A DNA stretch of 64,000 nucleotides, taken from contig NZ_SRMQ01000001.1 of the NCBI RefSeq assembly GCF_004768785.1, forward strand, positions 1 to 64,000, given 5' to 3'. The DNA comes from Caproiciproducens galactitolivorans (GTDB lineage Bacteria > Bacillota > Clostridia > Oscillospirales > Acutalibacteraceae). Both the position numbers and the translations under genes were made by a program. The notes beneath the pieces were generated by a model, which saw only the letters and a program-made list of their open reading frames with translations, made no database searches and was not told where the DNA came from. The number at the start of each line of letters is the position of its first letter. Within the stretch, counting starts at the first letter, position 1. This document shows positions 15,135-25,328 of this stretch, piece by piece.

Positions 15135-16301
15135 TTATTTTGCGGCTTTATGCGCAAAATAATAAAATCGAATTGCTCCCGCAAGGCCGATTACGGTAAT
15201 TCCTGCGAGTATGTAATAGGCTGTGCCAAAATTGAATTTTCCTGTGATTGTTCCGGTAATCACAGGGAAGGCAGTCATCCCAATCGCATAAACCGCCTGA
15301 TAAAAACCCATTGCTGTCGAGCTCTTTCCTTTCGGGATTTCCTTCATGGCTTCACTTGTACAGAAGGAGAATAGAATTCCGGTGGAAAGCCCGGATAAAA
15401 TCTGCACCGCATAAATCCATTCCACCGTCGGAAGATTCGGGGTGAGGACGCAATACGCCGCAAGGCAAAGCATAATGGCAGGTATCCAGATACGGGCTCC
15501 CGTTTTCTGCGCTGCTTTTGAAGCGGTGAAATACGAGCTGATTACAGCGGTCAGAATATAAATTATGCAGCAGATGCCGATCTGAACGCTGTTAGCTCCC
15601 CGGGACTGCGCAATTTTGGTGGTAAAGGACATGGAAGTGGAAAGCTGTACGCCTTGCTGAATGAGGGCAAGCAAGGAAAATAGAATCAGCCGCTTGTTGA
15701 AGTAGACCTCTACCAGTTCCTTTACGGGAAGCGCTTCTTCGTCCGTGTCCGCTTCCTGAATAAAGAAAGACAGGAAAAATGCGGGGATTGCAAGGAGGAA
15801 GCTTAAAGTGCAGAGCAGGTGCATTCCGTATTTTTCATGAAGCAGAGTACCGGTCAGAAAGCCAATAAGAATCCCAAAATTGTTTGCACCAACCGCTAAT
15901 CCGGAGGCCTTTTGAAGCTCCTCCTTATCATAATATGTAAAAAACAGGAGCATGAATGAAATCCATGTGGCGGATGCGCAGCCCGAAAGGATGCTGCCAA
16001 TCAGGTAGCCCCATTCATTCGGAAGGAGAATCCGGAACAAAGAGGCGGTGCCGGCCAGCAAAACGCCGAGCAAAATAAAGGGCTTATGCCTGGCTTTCCG
16101 GTCAGCCATCAATCCGGCTGGCATTCGCAAAGCGAGCTGGGAAAATCCGTAAGCACCTACAATTAAGCCGATCAGCGACGGGGCAGCCCCAATGGATGAC
16201 AGGTATGTTGCCTGATAGGGAATATAAACATATTGCGAAAACCAGAATACAGCGATCACGGTCAGTAATAGCAATTTTTGCCGCTTATTTGATTGAAGCA
16301 T
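15135..16301 (-). CDS. Major facilitator superfamily transporter
   Basis: This 388-residue membrane protein has twelve predicted hydrophobic segments in two halves and a central cytoplasmic loop (EADTDEEALPVKELVEVYFNKR, about 193-215). An MFS-like basic loop (MPAGLMADRKARHKP) follows helix 2. It looks like a drug/H+ antiporter or sugar-efflux type. The substrate cannot be read from sequence. It lies downstream of mmsA on the same strand, separated by a bidirectional terminator (16350-16388), so it is probably transcribed separately. Confidence 0.85.
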   Translation of the reverse strand: MLQSNKRQKLLLLTVIAVFWFSQYVYIPYQATYLSSIGAAPSLIGLIVGAYGFSQLALRMPAGLMADRKARHKPFILLGVLLAGTASLFRILLPNEWGYLIGSILSGCASATWISFMLLFFTYYDKEELQKASGLAVGANNFGILIGFLTGTLLHEKYGMHLLCTLSFLLAIPAFFLSFFIQEADTDEEALPVKELVEVYFNKRLILFSLLALIQQGVQLSTSMSFTTKIAQSRGANSVQIGICCIIYILTAVISSYFTASKAAQKTGARIWIPAIMLCLAAYCVLTPNLPTVEWIYAVQILSGLSTGILFSFCTSEAMKEIPKGKSSTAMGFYQAVYAIGMTAFPVITGTITGKFNFGTAYYILAGITVIGLAGAIRFYYFAHKAAK

Positions 16302-16349
16302 GAGAACATCCCTTCCATACGGTTCATTTAAAGAGAGAAATGAGGAAAA

Positions 16350-16388
16350 GGGAGACTATTCCATTGGCGAATAGTCTCCCTTTCCTTT
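16350..16388 (-). terminator. Bidirectional terminator between mmsA and the MFS gene
   Basis: GGGAGACTATTC and GAATAGTCTCCC form a 12-bp perfect stem. T-rich tracts follow on both strands. Confidence 0.75.
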
Positions 16389-16443
16389 ATAATTAGGGGA
16401 TTGGAAAAAGAATAGGCTTATTGGTTCGTTATTGCATGGGAAA

Positions 16444-17955
16444 TCAGATGGTTCCGTCCCATGTGCTTACATTTGTGGATTTGCTCTCTTCTTCGTCAAA
16501 CCAGCGGGTAGTAACAACCTTGCTTTCCGTAAAGAAGCGGAAGCCGTCTTTTCCAAGGCAGTGCAAGTCGCCGAAGAAAGACTTCTTATGGCCTGCAAAC
16601 GGGAAGTACCCTACCGGTACCGGGATACCAACGTTTACGCCGACCATGCCGCCGTCCGTATGGCGTGCGAATTCTCTGGCATAGTGGCCGTTTTGTGTGA
16701 AGATAACGGAACCGTTTGCGAACGGATTGGCGTTCATGATCTTAAGGCCTTCTTCAAAGGTCTTTACCCTTTTTACGCAGAGAACCGGCCCGAAGATTTC
16801 GCGGTCGCCGATTGTCATGCCGGGCTTTACGTTATCGAAAATGGTCGGCCCAAGGTAGAAGCCGTTTTCATAGCCTTCAACTGTCACATTTCTGCCGTCA
16901 AGAACCAAGTCTGCGCCTTCGTCAATACCCTTCTGAATCCATTTCAGGATGGACTGGCGGTGCGCTTCGTTGACCACAGGACCGAGTTTCGTGGATTTAT
17001 CATAGGCCGGACCGACTTTAATTTGCTTGGCTTGTTTTACAATTTCGGCAACCAGTTTGTCAGCAATGCCTTCCTGTACAACAATAACAGGGAGAGCCAT
17101 GCAGCGTTCGCCGGCGCAGCCGTAAGAAGCATTGATAATGCCGGCCGCCGTTCTCTCAATCGGAGCGTCGTTCAGAACAAGTGCGTGGTTTTTCGCTTCG
17201 CACAGGGCCTGTACACGTTTGCCGGCAGCAGCAGCGGTTGAATAAATGTGGAGACCGACTTCTGTGGAGCCAACGAAAGTGACGGCTTTAATATCCGGGT
17301 GCGTCAGAAGGATTTCCGCTTCATGGCGGGAGCAGGTAACAATGTTAATAACGCCGTCCGGCAAGCCGGCTTCTTTGTACAGTTCGGCAAAACGGAGCGC
17401 GGACTGCGGGGTAAAGGTAGCCGCTTTCAGAACGATGGTGTTTCCGCAGGCGATGCAGATCGGGGTCATCCAGCCCATCGGAATCATGGACGGGAAGTTA
17501 AACGGAATGATTCCGGCGCATACGCCGAGAGGCTCGCGGTACAATACGGTGTCGTATCCCTTGGAAGTGTCCATCAGGCTTTCGCCCATCATCAGGGAAG
17601 TTGCTGAAATAGCCTGTTCCGTGCCTTCTTTTGCCTTCAGAACGTCGCCCTGTGCTTCCGCCCAGTTCTTTCCGTTTTCCTTTGCCACCAGATAGGTAAG
17701 CTCATCCATGTGCTCTACAATCAGCTCGCGCATTTTAAATAAGATTTGTACGCGTTTTGCAACCGGGGTTGACGACCAGCCCGGGAATGCCGCTTTTGCG
17801 CTTGCAACAGCCTGTTCTACTTCATCCGGTGTGCAGCAGGGAACCTGGGCAATCACTTCGCCTGTGCTCGGGTCATAAGCATCGCTGTATTTGGAAGTTT
17901 TGGACTCCACAAATTCACCGTTAATATAAGGCTTTAGTTTTTTAACTTCGCTCAT
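16444..17955 (-). CDS. iolA: CoA-acylating methylmalonate/malonate-semialdehyde dehydrogenase
   Basis: This 503-residue aldehyde dehydrogenase family enzyme would convert malonate semialdehyde, the last product of inositol breakdown, to acetyl-CoA, CO2 and NADH. Visible features are the coenzyme-binding part (NFPSMIPMGWMTPICIACGN), FVGSTEVG, and the catalytic cysteine in GCAGERCMALPVIVV (about 275-290). Its length is normal for MmsA/IolA. It is transcribed away from the other iol genes but is adjacent to the DeoR-type regulator. A consensus promoter at 18014-18042 is flanked by repeats also found before the regulator. AGGAGGAGCT precedes the start. Confidence 0.92.
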   Translation of the reverse strand: MSEVKKLKPYINGEFVESKTSKYSDAYDPSTGEVIAQVPCCTPDEVEQAVASAKAAFPGWSSTPVAKRVQILFKMRELIVEHMDELTYLVAKENGKNWAEAQGDVLKAKEGTEQAISATSLMMGESLMDTSKGYDTVLYREPLGVCAGIIPFNFPSMIPMGWMTPICIACGNTIVLKAATFTPQSALRFAELYKEAGLPDGVINIVTCSRHEAEILLTHPDIKAVTFVGSTEVGLHIYSTAAAAGKRVQALCEAKNHALVLNDAPIERTAAGIINASYGCAGERCMALPVIVVQEGIADKLVAEIVKQAKQIKVGPAYDKSTKLGPVVNEAHRQSILKWIQKGIDEGADLVLDGRNVTVEGYENGFYLGPTIFDNVKPGMTIGDREIFGPVLCVKRVKTFEEGLKIMNANPFANGSVIFTQNGHYAREFARHTDGGMVGVNVGIPVPVGYFPFAGHKKSFFGDLHCLGKDGFRFFTESKVVTTRWFDEEESKSTNVSTWDGTI

Positions 17956-17981
17956 TACATAGCTCCTCCTTCAGAATGATC

Positions 17982-18058
17982 AAGTTTTGAGTATGTTGAC
18001 AACTTTTAGGTTCATTATATCCTGCCTCGAACCAAAAGTCAAGAATTATTCAAAACTT
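17982..18058 (-). promoter_or_regulatory. iolA promoter flanked by putative IolR operators
   Basis: On the minus strand TTGACT (18042-18037), a 17-nt spacer and TATAAT (18019-18014). AAGTTTTGAGTAT (17982-17994) and its inverted partner TTATTCAAAACTT (18046-18058) flank it. The motif recurs before the regulator gene at 19009-19021 (TTATTCAAAATTT). Confidence 0.6.
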
Positions 18059-18131
18059 ATTCACTTTTTTTGAGAGCCTTGTTGAAAAAGCAGAAATATG
18101 ACAATTGATTATGATATCAGAAAATCGAAAG

Positions 18132-18890
18132 CTACTTTGCAATGAGGATTCTTCCCCCGTGGTCCTCAATATAGTCGCAGATATCTTCCGGCGGATATTC
18201 GTCGGTGATCAGCGTATTTATTTTGCTGAGATTACAGTACGTAATCAGGGACACCACCCCGCACTTGCTGCGGTCCGCCAACAGGAATACCTGCTGGCTG
18301 CGCTGCACGGCCATGCGCTTGATATCCGATTCCAGAGGTGAGGAATTCGTGCAGCCGCTGGCGATGGAAAATCCGGTGGCCGCCATGAACGCCTTGCTGA
18401 TATTGTAGTTTTGCAGAACCTGGGCGGCGCTGGATCCGGTAAAGGACAGCGTTTTCCGGTTCAGCGTGCCGGAAAGTGAGATAATGTTCAGATTGTTGTA
18501 GGGGATTGCGTGAATGATGATTTCGACATTATTCGTCAGAATGGTAACTTCCTTCTTGGTTCCGATATGTTCGATGATCGGGAGGGTTGTTGTGCCGGAG
18601 TCAATAAAGATGATGTCCTTGTCTTCCACCAGTTCTGCCGCGGCCGCCGCAATGCGCTCTTTTACTTGCTGATTGGATATGTTCCTTTCTTCGAAAGGCG
18701 TCAGCTCTTTTTCCGGAAGCACCGTAACGCCTCCGTAAATCTTCTTGATGTCGCCGTTTGCGAGGATTTCGCTCAGATCTCTCCGAATTGTGCTCTTCGA
18801 AATCTTGAAATTATTGCAGATTTGATCTAGTGTAACGGTTTTGTTTTCGTAAATGTACTCCTTGATTTCTTCTATCCTTTTTGATCTCAT
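18132..18890 (-). CDS. iolR: DeoR-family regulator, probably of inositol genes (IolR-like)
   Basis: This 252-residue protein has an N-terminal DeoR helix-turn-helix (VTLDQICNNFKISKSTIRRDLSEI, about 19-42) and a C-terminal DeoRC sugar-phosphate-sensing domain (about 75-235) with the DSGTT motif. B. subtilis IolR represses iol genes until the intermediate DKG-6-phosphate binds. The same role is inferred from the position between iolA and the iolJ operon. The start at 18890 has AAGGAG upstream. A longer in-frame extension to 19025 lacks a ribosome site and is not used. Confidence 0.85.
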   Translation of the reverse strand: MRSKRIEEIKEYIYENKTVTLDQICNNFKISKSTIRRDLSEILANGDIKKIYGGVTVLPEKELTPFEERNISNQQVKERIAAAAAELVEDKDIIFIDSGTTTLPIIEHIGTKKEVTILTNNVEIIIHAIPYNNLNIISLSGTLNRKTLSFTGSSAAQVLQNYNISKAFMAATGFSIASGCTNSSPLESDIKRMAVQRSQQVFLLADRSKCGVVSLITYCNLSKINTLITDEYPPEDICDYIEDHGGRILIAK

Positions 18891-19232
18891 AATATAGCTC
18901 CTTATGAAATGATGAAAAACAAAAGGCATTACAGCGATAATTCGGGTATTACACGCACAGATTTCATTCCTGTGAAATGAATATATCGTTGTTTGTATTA
19001 TAGTAAAGTTATTCAAAATTTGCAACAGTTTTTCAATTTAATATTCTGACGATATTCCGCTATCGAATAATAGAAAATTTATAAATCCTGTGCCCGAAGA
19101 TAAAATTTGAATATTTTGATAAAGTGTAATTAGAAACAAGCACTAAATATTAGACTATTGTCAGTTTTTGGAGCGAAATTATTCTTTGATGTGCTTTTTG
19201 CACAAAAAAATAAAATATTTTAAAAATAACTA

Positions 19233-19261
19233 TTGAAAAATTTAAAAGCATATGATAACAT
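19233..19261 (+). promoter_or_regulatory. Promoter of the iolJCDEG operon
   Basis: TTGAAA (19233-19238), a 17-nt spacer, TAACAT (19256-19261), 44 nt before iolJ. An operator-like near-match (AAATTTGAATATT, 19104-19116) lies upstream. The rest of 19026-19304 is AT-rich with no gene. Confidence 0.5.
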
Positions 19262-19304
19262 ATAGTCAAAAATTGACCAAAACGTTACAGAGAGAAGGAC
19301 GAAC

Positions 19305-20168
19305 ATGTCTATCTGCTATATGAAAGAGCTTTTAAAAGAAGCTGAGAAACAGGGCAGGGCGGTCGGGGCCTTCAGCGTGGGAAACATGGAAATGATCCTC
19401 GGCGCGGTAAAAGCTGCGGAAGAGCTTAACACGCCGATCATTCTGCAGATTGCCGAAGTGCGGTTGCCGCACTCCCCGCTGCACCTGATGGGGCCGATGA
19501 TGGTGAAAGCGGCAAAGGAAGCAAAAGTGGATGTTGCGGTTCACCTTGACCATGGGTTGAAAATAAGTACTGTAAAGCAGGCGCTTGATCTTGGCTTTAC
19601 TTCCGTCATGTTTGACGGTTCACGGTATGACCTTGCGGAAAATATCCGGCTTACGGCGGAAGTTGCGGCAATGGCTTCCCGCAGCGGGGCGACAACGGAA
19701 GCGGAACTCGGAGTGGTGGGCGGCAGCGAAGACGGCAGCGAGAATCATGAAATTGTCTGTACGGATCCGTTGGTTGCGAAACGCTTTGTAGGCGAAACCG
19801 GTGTGGACGCGCTTGCGGTTGCAATCGGCAACGCGCATGGGCATTACGTGGCGGCACCGAAGCTGCGGTTTGATATCCTGAAACAGATAGCGGATGCGGT
19901 CGGGATCCCGCTGGTGCTGCATGGCGGCACCGGTATTAGCCCTGAGGATTTCCGCAGATGCATTACCTTGGGAATACGGAAAATCAATATTGCGACAGCA
20001 AACTTTGACGCACTTACGGAAGAGGCCGGATTTTATTTTCAGGAACCGGGTTCACACAATTACTTTAAATTAAACGAAGCAATGGTGCGCGGCGTTTATA
20101 AAAATGTAAAACGGCACATTCAAATCTTTAATAATCAGATGCCGCTTGATCAAATAGAAAATGCTTGA
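19305..20168 (+). CDS. iolJ: Class II aldolase, 6-phospho-5-dehydro-2-deoxy-gluconate aldolase
   Basis: This 287-residue fructose-bisphosphate-aldolase-like enzyme should cleave DKG-6-phosphate to dihydroxyacetone phosphate and malonate semialdehyde. Zinc ligands are seen in HLDHG (about 83-87), the NAHGHY segment (about 178-183) and VLHGGTG (about 208-214). TEAELGVVGG is the family's central motif. Context with iolC, D, E, G and B favours IolJ over glycolytic FbaA. It opens the main iol operon, with AGAGAAGGA before the ATG. Confidence 0.88.
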   Translation: MSICYMKELLKEAEKQGRAVGAFSVGNMEMILGAVKAAEELNTPIILQIAEVRLPHSPLHLMGPMMVKAAKEAKVDVAVHLDHGLKISTVKQALDLGFTSVMFDGSRYDLAENIRLTAEVAAMASRSGATTEAELGVVGGSEDGSENHEIVCTDPLVAKRFVGETGVDALAVAIGNAHGHYVAAPKLRFDILKQIADAVGIPLVLHGGTGISPEDFRRCITLGIRKINIATANFDALTEEAGFYFQEPGSHNYFKLNEAMVRGVYKNVKRHIQIFNNQMPLDQIENA

Positions 20169-20185
20169 AAGGAACGGAGTTAAAG

Positions 20186-21202
20186 ATGAAATACATAGAA
20201 TTTGACGCGAACCGCAAGTTTGACATGACTCTTTTAGGAAGAATTACGATTGATTTTAACCCGGTGGATTACTACATGACGCTGGCGGAAAGCACAACCT
20301 TTAAAAAATATCTTGGCGGATCGCCCGCGAATATTGCGGTGGGACTTTCCCGCCTGGGTAAAAAATGCGGTTTCTTCGCTCGCGTTTCCGATGACCGGTT
20401 CGGCGATTTTGTAACCGAGTATTTCGAAAAAGAGGGAATTGACACCTCAAGAATCCGCCGTTGCGAACACGGGGAGAAGCTGGGGCTTACCTTTACGGAA
20501 ATCCTGAGCGAAACCAGCAGCAATATATTAATGTATCGCAACCAGATCGCGGACTTGCAGCTTCGCGTAGACGATATTGATGAGGAATACATAAAACAGA
20601 GCAAAGCCCTTTTAATTTCCGGAACGGCATTAGCGGCAAGCCCGTCCCGCGAAGCGGCACTAAAAGCGCTGTTCCTTGCAAAGAAAACCAATACCCCAAT
20701 CATTTTCGATATTGACTACCGTCCTTACAACTGGGTATCGAAAGAGGATATGGGCATATACTATGCATTTGTTGCTAAGCATGCGGATGTGATTCTGGGT
20801 TCCCGGGAAGAATATGATTTGACTGAGCAGTTGATTGAACCCGGCCGTACCGATCCTCAGACAGCGGATTACTGGCATAAGCAAGGCGCCAAGATCGTTG
20901 TGATCAAGCACGGAAAAGAAGGCTCCACCGCCTATACCTGCGATGGCCAGAACTTTACGATCAAACCATTCCCCATTAAGATGCTGAAGGGCTTTGGCGG
21001 CGGCGACGGCTATGCTTCCGCTTTTCTGTACGGGCTGCTGGAAGGTTGGGAGGTTATCGACAGCCTCGAATTCGGCAGCGCTTCGGCTTCTCTGCTGGTG
21101 GCAAGCCATTCCTGCGCCGACGATATGCCCAGCGTGGATAAAGTAAAGAATTATATTGCGGACTGCAAACAAAAATACGGCGAAATGATAGCACGAGCTT
21201 AA
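20186..21202 (+). CDS. iolC: 5-dehydro-2-deoxygluconokinase
   Basis: This 338-residue PfkB/ribokinase-family sugar kinase phosphorylates 5-dehydro-2-deoxygluconate at C6. The N-terminal substrate signature is GGSPANIAVGLSRLG (about 42-56). The C-terminal anion-hole and catalytic motif reads GFGGGDGYASAF (about 264-275), with the Asp base in GDG. The ATG at 20186 is preferred because GGAACGGAG precedes it. A TTG further upstream overlaps iolJ and has no ribosome site. It lies between iolJ and iolD. Confidence 0.92.
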   Translation: MKYIEFDANRKFDMTLLGRITIDFNPVDYYMTLAESTTFKKYLGGSPANIAVGLSRLGKKCGFFARVSDDRFGDFVTEYFEKEGIDTSRIRRCEHGEKLGLTFTEILSETSSNILMYRNQIADLQLRVDDIDEEYIKQSKALLISGTALAASPSREAALKALFLAKKTNTPIIFDIDYRPYNWVSKEDMGIYYAFVAKHADVILGSREEYDLTEQLIEPGRTDPQTADYWHKQGAKIVVIKHGKEGSTAYTCDGQNFTIKPFPIKMLKGFGGGDGYASAFLYGLLEGWEVIDSLEFGSASASLLVASHSCADDMPSVDKVKNYIADCKQKYGEMIARA

Positions 21203-21226
21203 CGGAATTCAGGAAGGAGCGTTATT

Positions 21227-23155
21227 ATGGGCACGATCAGAATGACAATGGCACAAGCGCTTGTGCGTTTTCTGGACAACCAATACATCTGTGTAGACGG
21301 GAAGGAAATAAAATTTGTCGAGGGCGTTGCGACGATTTTCGGCCACGGCAATGTTTGCGGGCTTGGTCAGGCGCTTGACCAGAACCGCGGAGCCCTGAAA
21401 TATTTCCAGGGCAAGAACGAACAGGGCATGGCCCACTTAGCTACTGCATTCGCAAGGCAGAACAATCGGAGAAAAATCATTGCATGCTCTTCCTCCATCG
21501 GTCCCGGTGCGGCCAATATGGTGACGGCCGCCGGCTGTGCGACCGTAAACAATATCCCGCTTCTTCTGCTTCCTGGCGACACGTTTGCTACCCGGCAGCC
21601 GGATCCGGTATTGCAGCAGGTGGAGCAGCCGAGCAGCCTGACGGTAACGACCAACGACGCGTTTAAGGCCGTCTGCAAATATTGGGACAGAGTGCAAAGG
21701 CCGGAGCAGCTGATGACGGCAATGATCAACGCGATGCGCGTTCTGACGGATCCGGCGGAAACCGGTGCGGTCTGCATTGCCCTGCCCCAGGATGTTCAGG
21801 GTGAAAGCTACGACTATCCCGATTATTTCTTTAAGAAAAGAGTACACCGCATAACCCGCTCCATTCCATCAAGCGAGGAATTACAGGATGTTGTGGAAGC
21901 AGTTGTAACCAGCAAAAAGCCTCTGGTTATCTGCGGTGGCGGCGTAAAATATTCGGAAGCCGGAAAAGCACTTCTTGATTTCTGTGAAAACTTCAACATT
22001 CCGTTTGGCGAGACGCAAGCCGGCAAGAGCGCCTGCCCGTCCGGTTCGGAATATAACCTTGGCGGAATCGGCGTGACCGGCAATCTGGCGGCTAATCAGA
22101 TCGCGGACAAAGCAGATTTGGTTATCGCGGTCGGTTCCCGTCTTTCCGACTTTACAACCTCTTCCAAATGGCTTTTCAAGAATCCGGATGTCAAGTTCGT
22201 TACCATCAACGCTTCCAGATTCCACGCATACAAGATGGACGCGATCAAAGCGGTCGGCGACGCGAAGGCTACGCTGGAAGTGCTTACCGAGTTGCTGCGG
22301 GAAAGAAATTACCGTTCGGCTTATAAAAATGAAATTCGGGACGCAAAAGCGGCATGGGATAAAGAAATGGAACGTCTGGCTGCGTGCTCCTATGGCGAAA
22401 ACTTTAAGCCGGAGATTGAAGCCCGCAATCCTGGCAGCATCGAGGAATTTGCAGAGATGACGGGAAGCAGCCTGACACAGACGGCGGCCATCTGTGAAAT
22501 CCGAAGGACGATCGCCGATGACGCAATCGTGATTGGCGCTTCCGGAAGCCTTCCGGGCGACCTGCAGAGAATGTGGACAACGGATGTGCGCGATTCCTAT
22601 CATATGGAATACGGCTATTCCTGCATGGGCTATGAAATATCCGGTGCGCTCGGTGTGAAAATTGCGGAGCCGGAGCGCGAGGTTTACGCGATGTGCGGCG
22701 ACGGAAGCTTCCTAATGCTGCATTCCGAATTCTTCACATCCATTCAGGAGCACCAGAAGATCAATGTCCTTCTGTTTGACAATGCCTCCTTTGGATGCAT
22801 CAATAACCTTGAAATGGGCAACGGCATTGGGAATCTGGGAACCGAGTTCCGTTACCGCGAAGCTTCGGGTGATTTGACAGGCAGCTTTGTGCCGATTGAT
22901 TTTGCAAAGATTGCTGAGGGCTACGGCGCGAAAAGCTATACGGTACGCAATCTGGCGGAACTGAAAGCGGCGCTGGAAGACAGCAAAAAGCAGAACGTTT
23001 CCACCCTCATTGATATTAAAATTCTGCCGAAAACGATGACACACGATTATCTGTCATGGTGGCATGTCGGAATTGCAAGCACTTCGGAGAAACCTTCCGT
23101 TTGCACTGCCTGCGAAAAGAAGAATCAACACCTCGCGCAAGCACGGAAGTATTGA
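21227..23155 (+). CDS. iolD: 3D-(3,5/4)-trihydroxycyclohexane-1,2-dione hydrolase
   Basis: This 642-residue thiamine-diphosphate enzyme opens the ring of the diketo intermediate to give 5-deoxy-glucuronate. It has the three-domain acetolactate-synthase-like plan. The ThDP/Mg motif reads [15 protein letters not shown] and ends at [11 protein letters not shown] (about 490-530). The N-terminal part contains [11 protein letters not shown] and the acidic residue region around [13 protein letters not shown]. Length and order match IolD of Bacillus and clostridia. Ribosome site AGGAAGGAG. The gene follows iolC by 24 nt. Confidence 0.95.
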   Translation: MGTIRMTMAQALVRFLDNQYICVDGKEIKFVEGVATIFGHGNVCGLGQALDQNRGALKYFQGKNEQGMAHLATAFARQNNRRKIIACSSSIGPGAANMVTAAGCATVNNIPLLLLPGDTFATRQPDPVLQQVEQPSSLTVTTNDAFKAVCKYWDRVQRPEQLMTAMINAMRVLTDPAETGAVCIALPQDVQGESYDYPDYFFKKRVHRITRSIPSSEELQDVVEAVVTSKKPLVICGGGVKYSEAGKALLDFCENFNIPFGETQAGKSACPSGSEYNLGGIGVTGNLAANQIADKADLVIAVGSRLSDFTTSSKWLFKNPDVKFVTINASRFHAYKMDAIKAVGDAKATLEVLTELLRERNYRSAYKNEIRDAKAAWDKEMERLAACSYGENFKPEIEARNPGSIEEFAEMTGSSLTQTAAICEIRRTIADDAIVIGASGSLPGDLQRMWTTDVRDSYHMEYGYSCMGYEISGALGVKIAEPEREVYAMCGDGSFLMLHSEFFTSIQEHQKINVLLFDNASFGCINNLEMGNGIGNLGTEFRYREASGDLTGSFVPIDFAKIAEGYGAKSYTVRNLAELKAALEDSKKQNVSTLIDIKILPKTMTHDYLSWWHVGIASTSEKPSVCTACEKKNQHLAQARKY

Positions 23156-23173
23156 TAAACAGGAGGATTTAAA

Positions 23174-24070
23174 ATGTTCGACAAAGAAAAGGTATTTTTA
23201 GGGATTGCCCCAATTGCATGGACGAACGACGATATGCCTGATTTAGGGAAGGAAAATTCTTTTGAACAGTGCATCAGCGAAGCCGCTTTGGCCGGCTTTC
23301 AGGGAACGGAAGTCGGAAACAAATATCCGCGCGACCCCGATACGCTGAAGGGCTATCTGGAAGTCAGGGGCCTTCGCATTGCGAGCGCATGGTTTAGCTC
23401 CTTCCTTACGACAAAGCCGTACGAGGAAACGGAAAAGGAATTCCTTAAGCATCGTGATTTCCTGCACGCAATGGGTGCAAAGGTCATTGTTGTTTCCGAA
23501 CAGGGGCACAGCATTCAGGGCCAGATGGACACCCCGGTTTTCGACGGCAAATATGTCATGAACGACGAGGAGTGGAAGCTTTTGACCACCGGGCTTGATA
23601 AGCTTGGAAAGCTGGCCGCCGAAAAGGATATGAAAGTGGTTTATCACCATCACATGGGTACCGTTGTCCAGACAACAGCGGAAATCGACCGCCTGATGGA
23701 AAATACGGATCCGAATCTTGTATACCTTCTGTTTGATTCCGGCCATCTCGTTTATTCCGGTGAAGACGAGCTTGCCATTTTAAAGAAATATATCCATCGC
23801 ATTAAGCATGTTCATTTGAAGGACATCCGTCCGGAAATTGTGAAACGCGTCAAGGAAGAGAAACTTAGCTTCCTGAAAGCGGTTCGGTTGGGTGCCTTCA
23901 CAGTACCGGGCGATGGCTGCATTAATTTCAAACCGATATTCGACGTTTTGGAAGAGAACCATTACGAGGGCTGGCTTCTTGTGGAAGCCGAGCAGGATCC
24001 TGCAGTAGCAAACCCGTTTGTTTACGCAAAGATGGCGCGTGAATACATCCGGAAGACCGCCGGAATCTGA
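23174..24070 (+). CDS. iolE: myo-Inosose-2 dehydratase
   Basis: This 298-residue TIM-barrel (xylose-isomerase-like) metal enzyme dehydrates 2-keto-myo-inositol to the 3,5/4 diketone. Metal and substrate ligands are suggested by VVYHHHMGT (about 156-164), [11 protein letters not shown] (about 182-192), HVKHLKD-type [11 protein letters not shown] (about 212-222) and the final LVEAEQDP. It is complete and fits IolE length. AGGAGG lies 8 nt before ATG 23174. It follows iolD by 18 nt in the operon. Confidence 0.95.
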   Translation: MFDKEKVFLGIAPIAWTNDDMPDLGKENSFEQCISEAALAGFQGTEVGNKYPRDPDTLKGYLEVRGLRIASAWFSSFLTTKPYEETEKEFLKHRDFLHAMGAKVIVVSEQGHSIQGQMDTPVFDGKYVMNDEEWKLLTTGLDKLGKLAAEKDMKVVYHHHMGTVVQTTAEIDRLMENTDPNLVYLLFDSGHLVYSGEDELAILKKYIHRIKHVHLKDIRPEIVKRVKEEKLSFLKAVRLGAFTVPGDGCINFKPIFDVLEENHYEGWLLVEAEQDPAVANPFVYAKMAREYIRKTAGI

Positions 24071-24147
24071 TCTGTATTGTTAATTGGTGTGTTTCAATAT
24101 AGTATCCGGATTTGAAGGGATCAAAGCGGAGAAAGAGAGATCGAAAT

Positions 24148-25161
24148 ATGGATAAAGTAAGGATAGGATCAATCGGATTGGGCCGCTTGGGCGCCCAGCA
24201 CGCGGAAAACATTGCAACAAAAATTCCAAACGCAGAGCTGGTTGCTCTGTGCGACATGGATACCGTGAAGCTGAAGGAAACAGCGGAACGTTTGCATGTT
24301 TCCAAGACGTTTACAGACTTTGATGAAATGATTGCCTGTGACGATATTGACGCAGTCGTCATTGTGTCGCCCTCCGGCCTGCATACGGAGCAAATCGAAA
24401 AGGCACTGGCAAAAGGAAAGCATGTTTTTTCGGAAAAGCCCCTTGGCACCACGGTGGAACAATGCATACAGGCGGAAAAAGCAGTTGAGAAATACTCCGG
24501 CAAAGTGTTTATGCTTGGCTTTATGCGCCGGTTCGACGATTCCTACCGCTACGCGAAAGCAAAGGTAGACGCGGGTGAGATCGGAAATCCGATTTTATTC
24601 CGCGCTTACAGCCAGGATCCGGAGAAATTTATCGAAAGCTCCATTGCTTTTGCGGCGCATAGCGGTGGTGCATTTCTGGATATGGCCGTGCATGACATTG
24701 ACCTTGCCCGCTGGTTTGTAAAGAGCGAGCCGGAAAGTGTTTATGCAATCGGCGGGTGCTATGCCCATCCGGAATTTGGGAAGTATAACGACGGGGACAA
24801 TGTTTCCTGCCTGATGAAATTCCAAAACGGAGCAATGGGATTCCTGCTCGCGGGTCGTACCGCTCCGCACGGTTATAATATTGAAACCGAAATCATCGGC
24901 ACAAAGGGAACCTTACGGATCGGTTCCGTGCCCCAGAAAAATCTGGTCGAGATCATGGATTCCTATGGTGTGCGCAAGGAATGCAGCGAAAATTTCCTTG
25001 AGCGTTTCCAACAGTCCTATGTGGAGGAAATGAAGGAATTCGTCGATTGTATTTTAAAGAACCGCAAACCCGACGTAACGGTGTATGACGGCAGACGTGT
25101 TTTGGAAATCGCGAATGCATGCAAGAAGTCCTTTGAAACAGGAGAACTGGTGAAAATCTGA
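24148..25161 (+). CDS. iolG: Inositol 2-dehydrogenase, first copy
   Basis: This 337-residue Gfo/Idh/MocA oxidoreductase carries GLGRLGAQHA (NAD-binding, about 10-19), SEKPLGTT with the conserved Lys-Pro pair (about 93-100) and HDIDLARWF containing the catalytic His/Asp region (about 178-186). It should oxidise an inositol stereoisomer to an inosose. A second paralogue at 29146 suggests different stereoisomers (myo, scyllo or D-chiro). The ATG at 24148 is chosen because GCGGAGAAAGAG precedes it. A TTG at 24112 lacks a site. Confidence 0.88.
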   Translation: MDKVRIGSIGLGRLGAQHAENIATKIPNAELVALCDMDTVKLKETAERLHVSKTFTDFDEMIACDDIDAVVIVSPSGLHTEQIEKALAKGKHVFSEKPLGTTVEQCIQAEKAVEKYSGKVFMLGFMRRFDDSYRYAKAKVDAGEIGNPILFRAYSQDPEKFIESSIAFAAHSGGAFLDMAVHDIDLARWFVKSEPESVYAIGGCYAHPEFGKYNDGDNVSCLMKFQNGAMGFLLAGRTAPHGYNIETEIIGTKGTLRIGSVPQKNLVEIMDSYGVRKECSENFLERFQQSYVEEMKEFVDCILKNRKPDVTVYDGRRVLEIANACKKSFETGELVKI

Positions 25162-25328
25162 TTTGGTTTAAATGAATGGTACAAAGTTTCCTTTCGTCGC
25201 TTATTCAGACCGTAAATAATCACAAAGTTTCGGCCGGACGGCCGATTCCAACGGGTAGGAGCTTATTTCATGTAAATTGGACACAAGGGTCCTATTACAT
25301 ATTTAAAAAGTATTGAAAGGAGATCACT

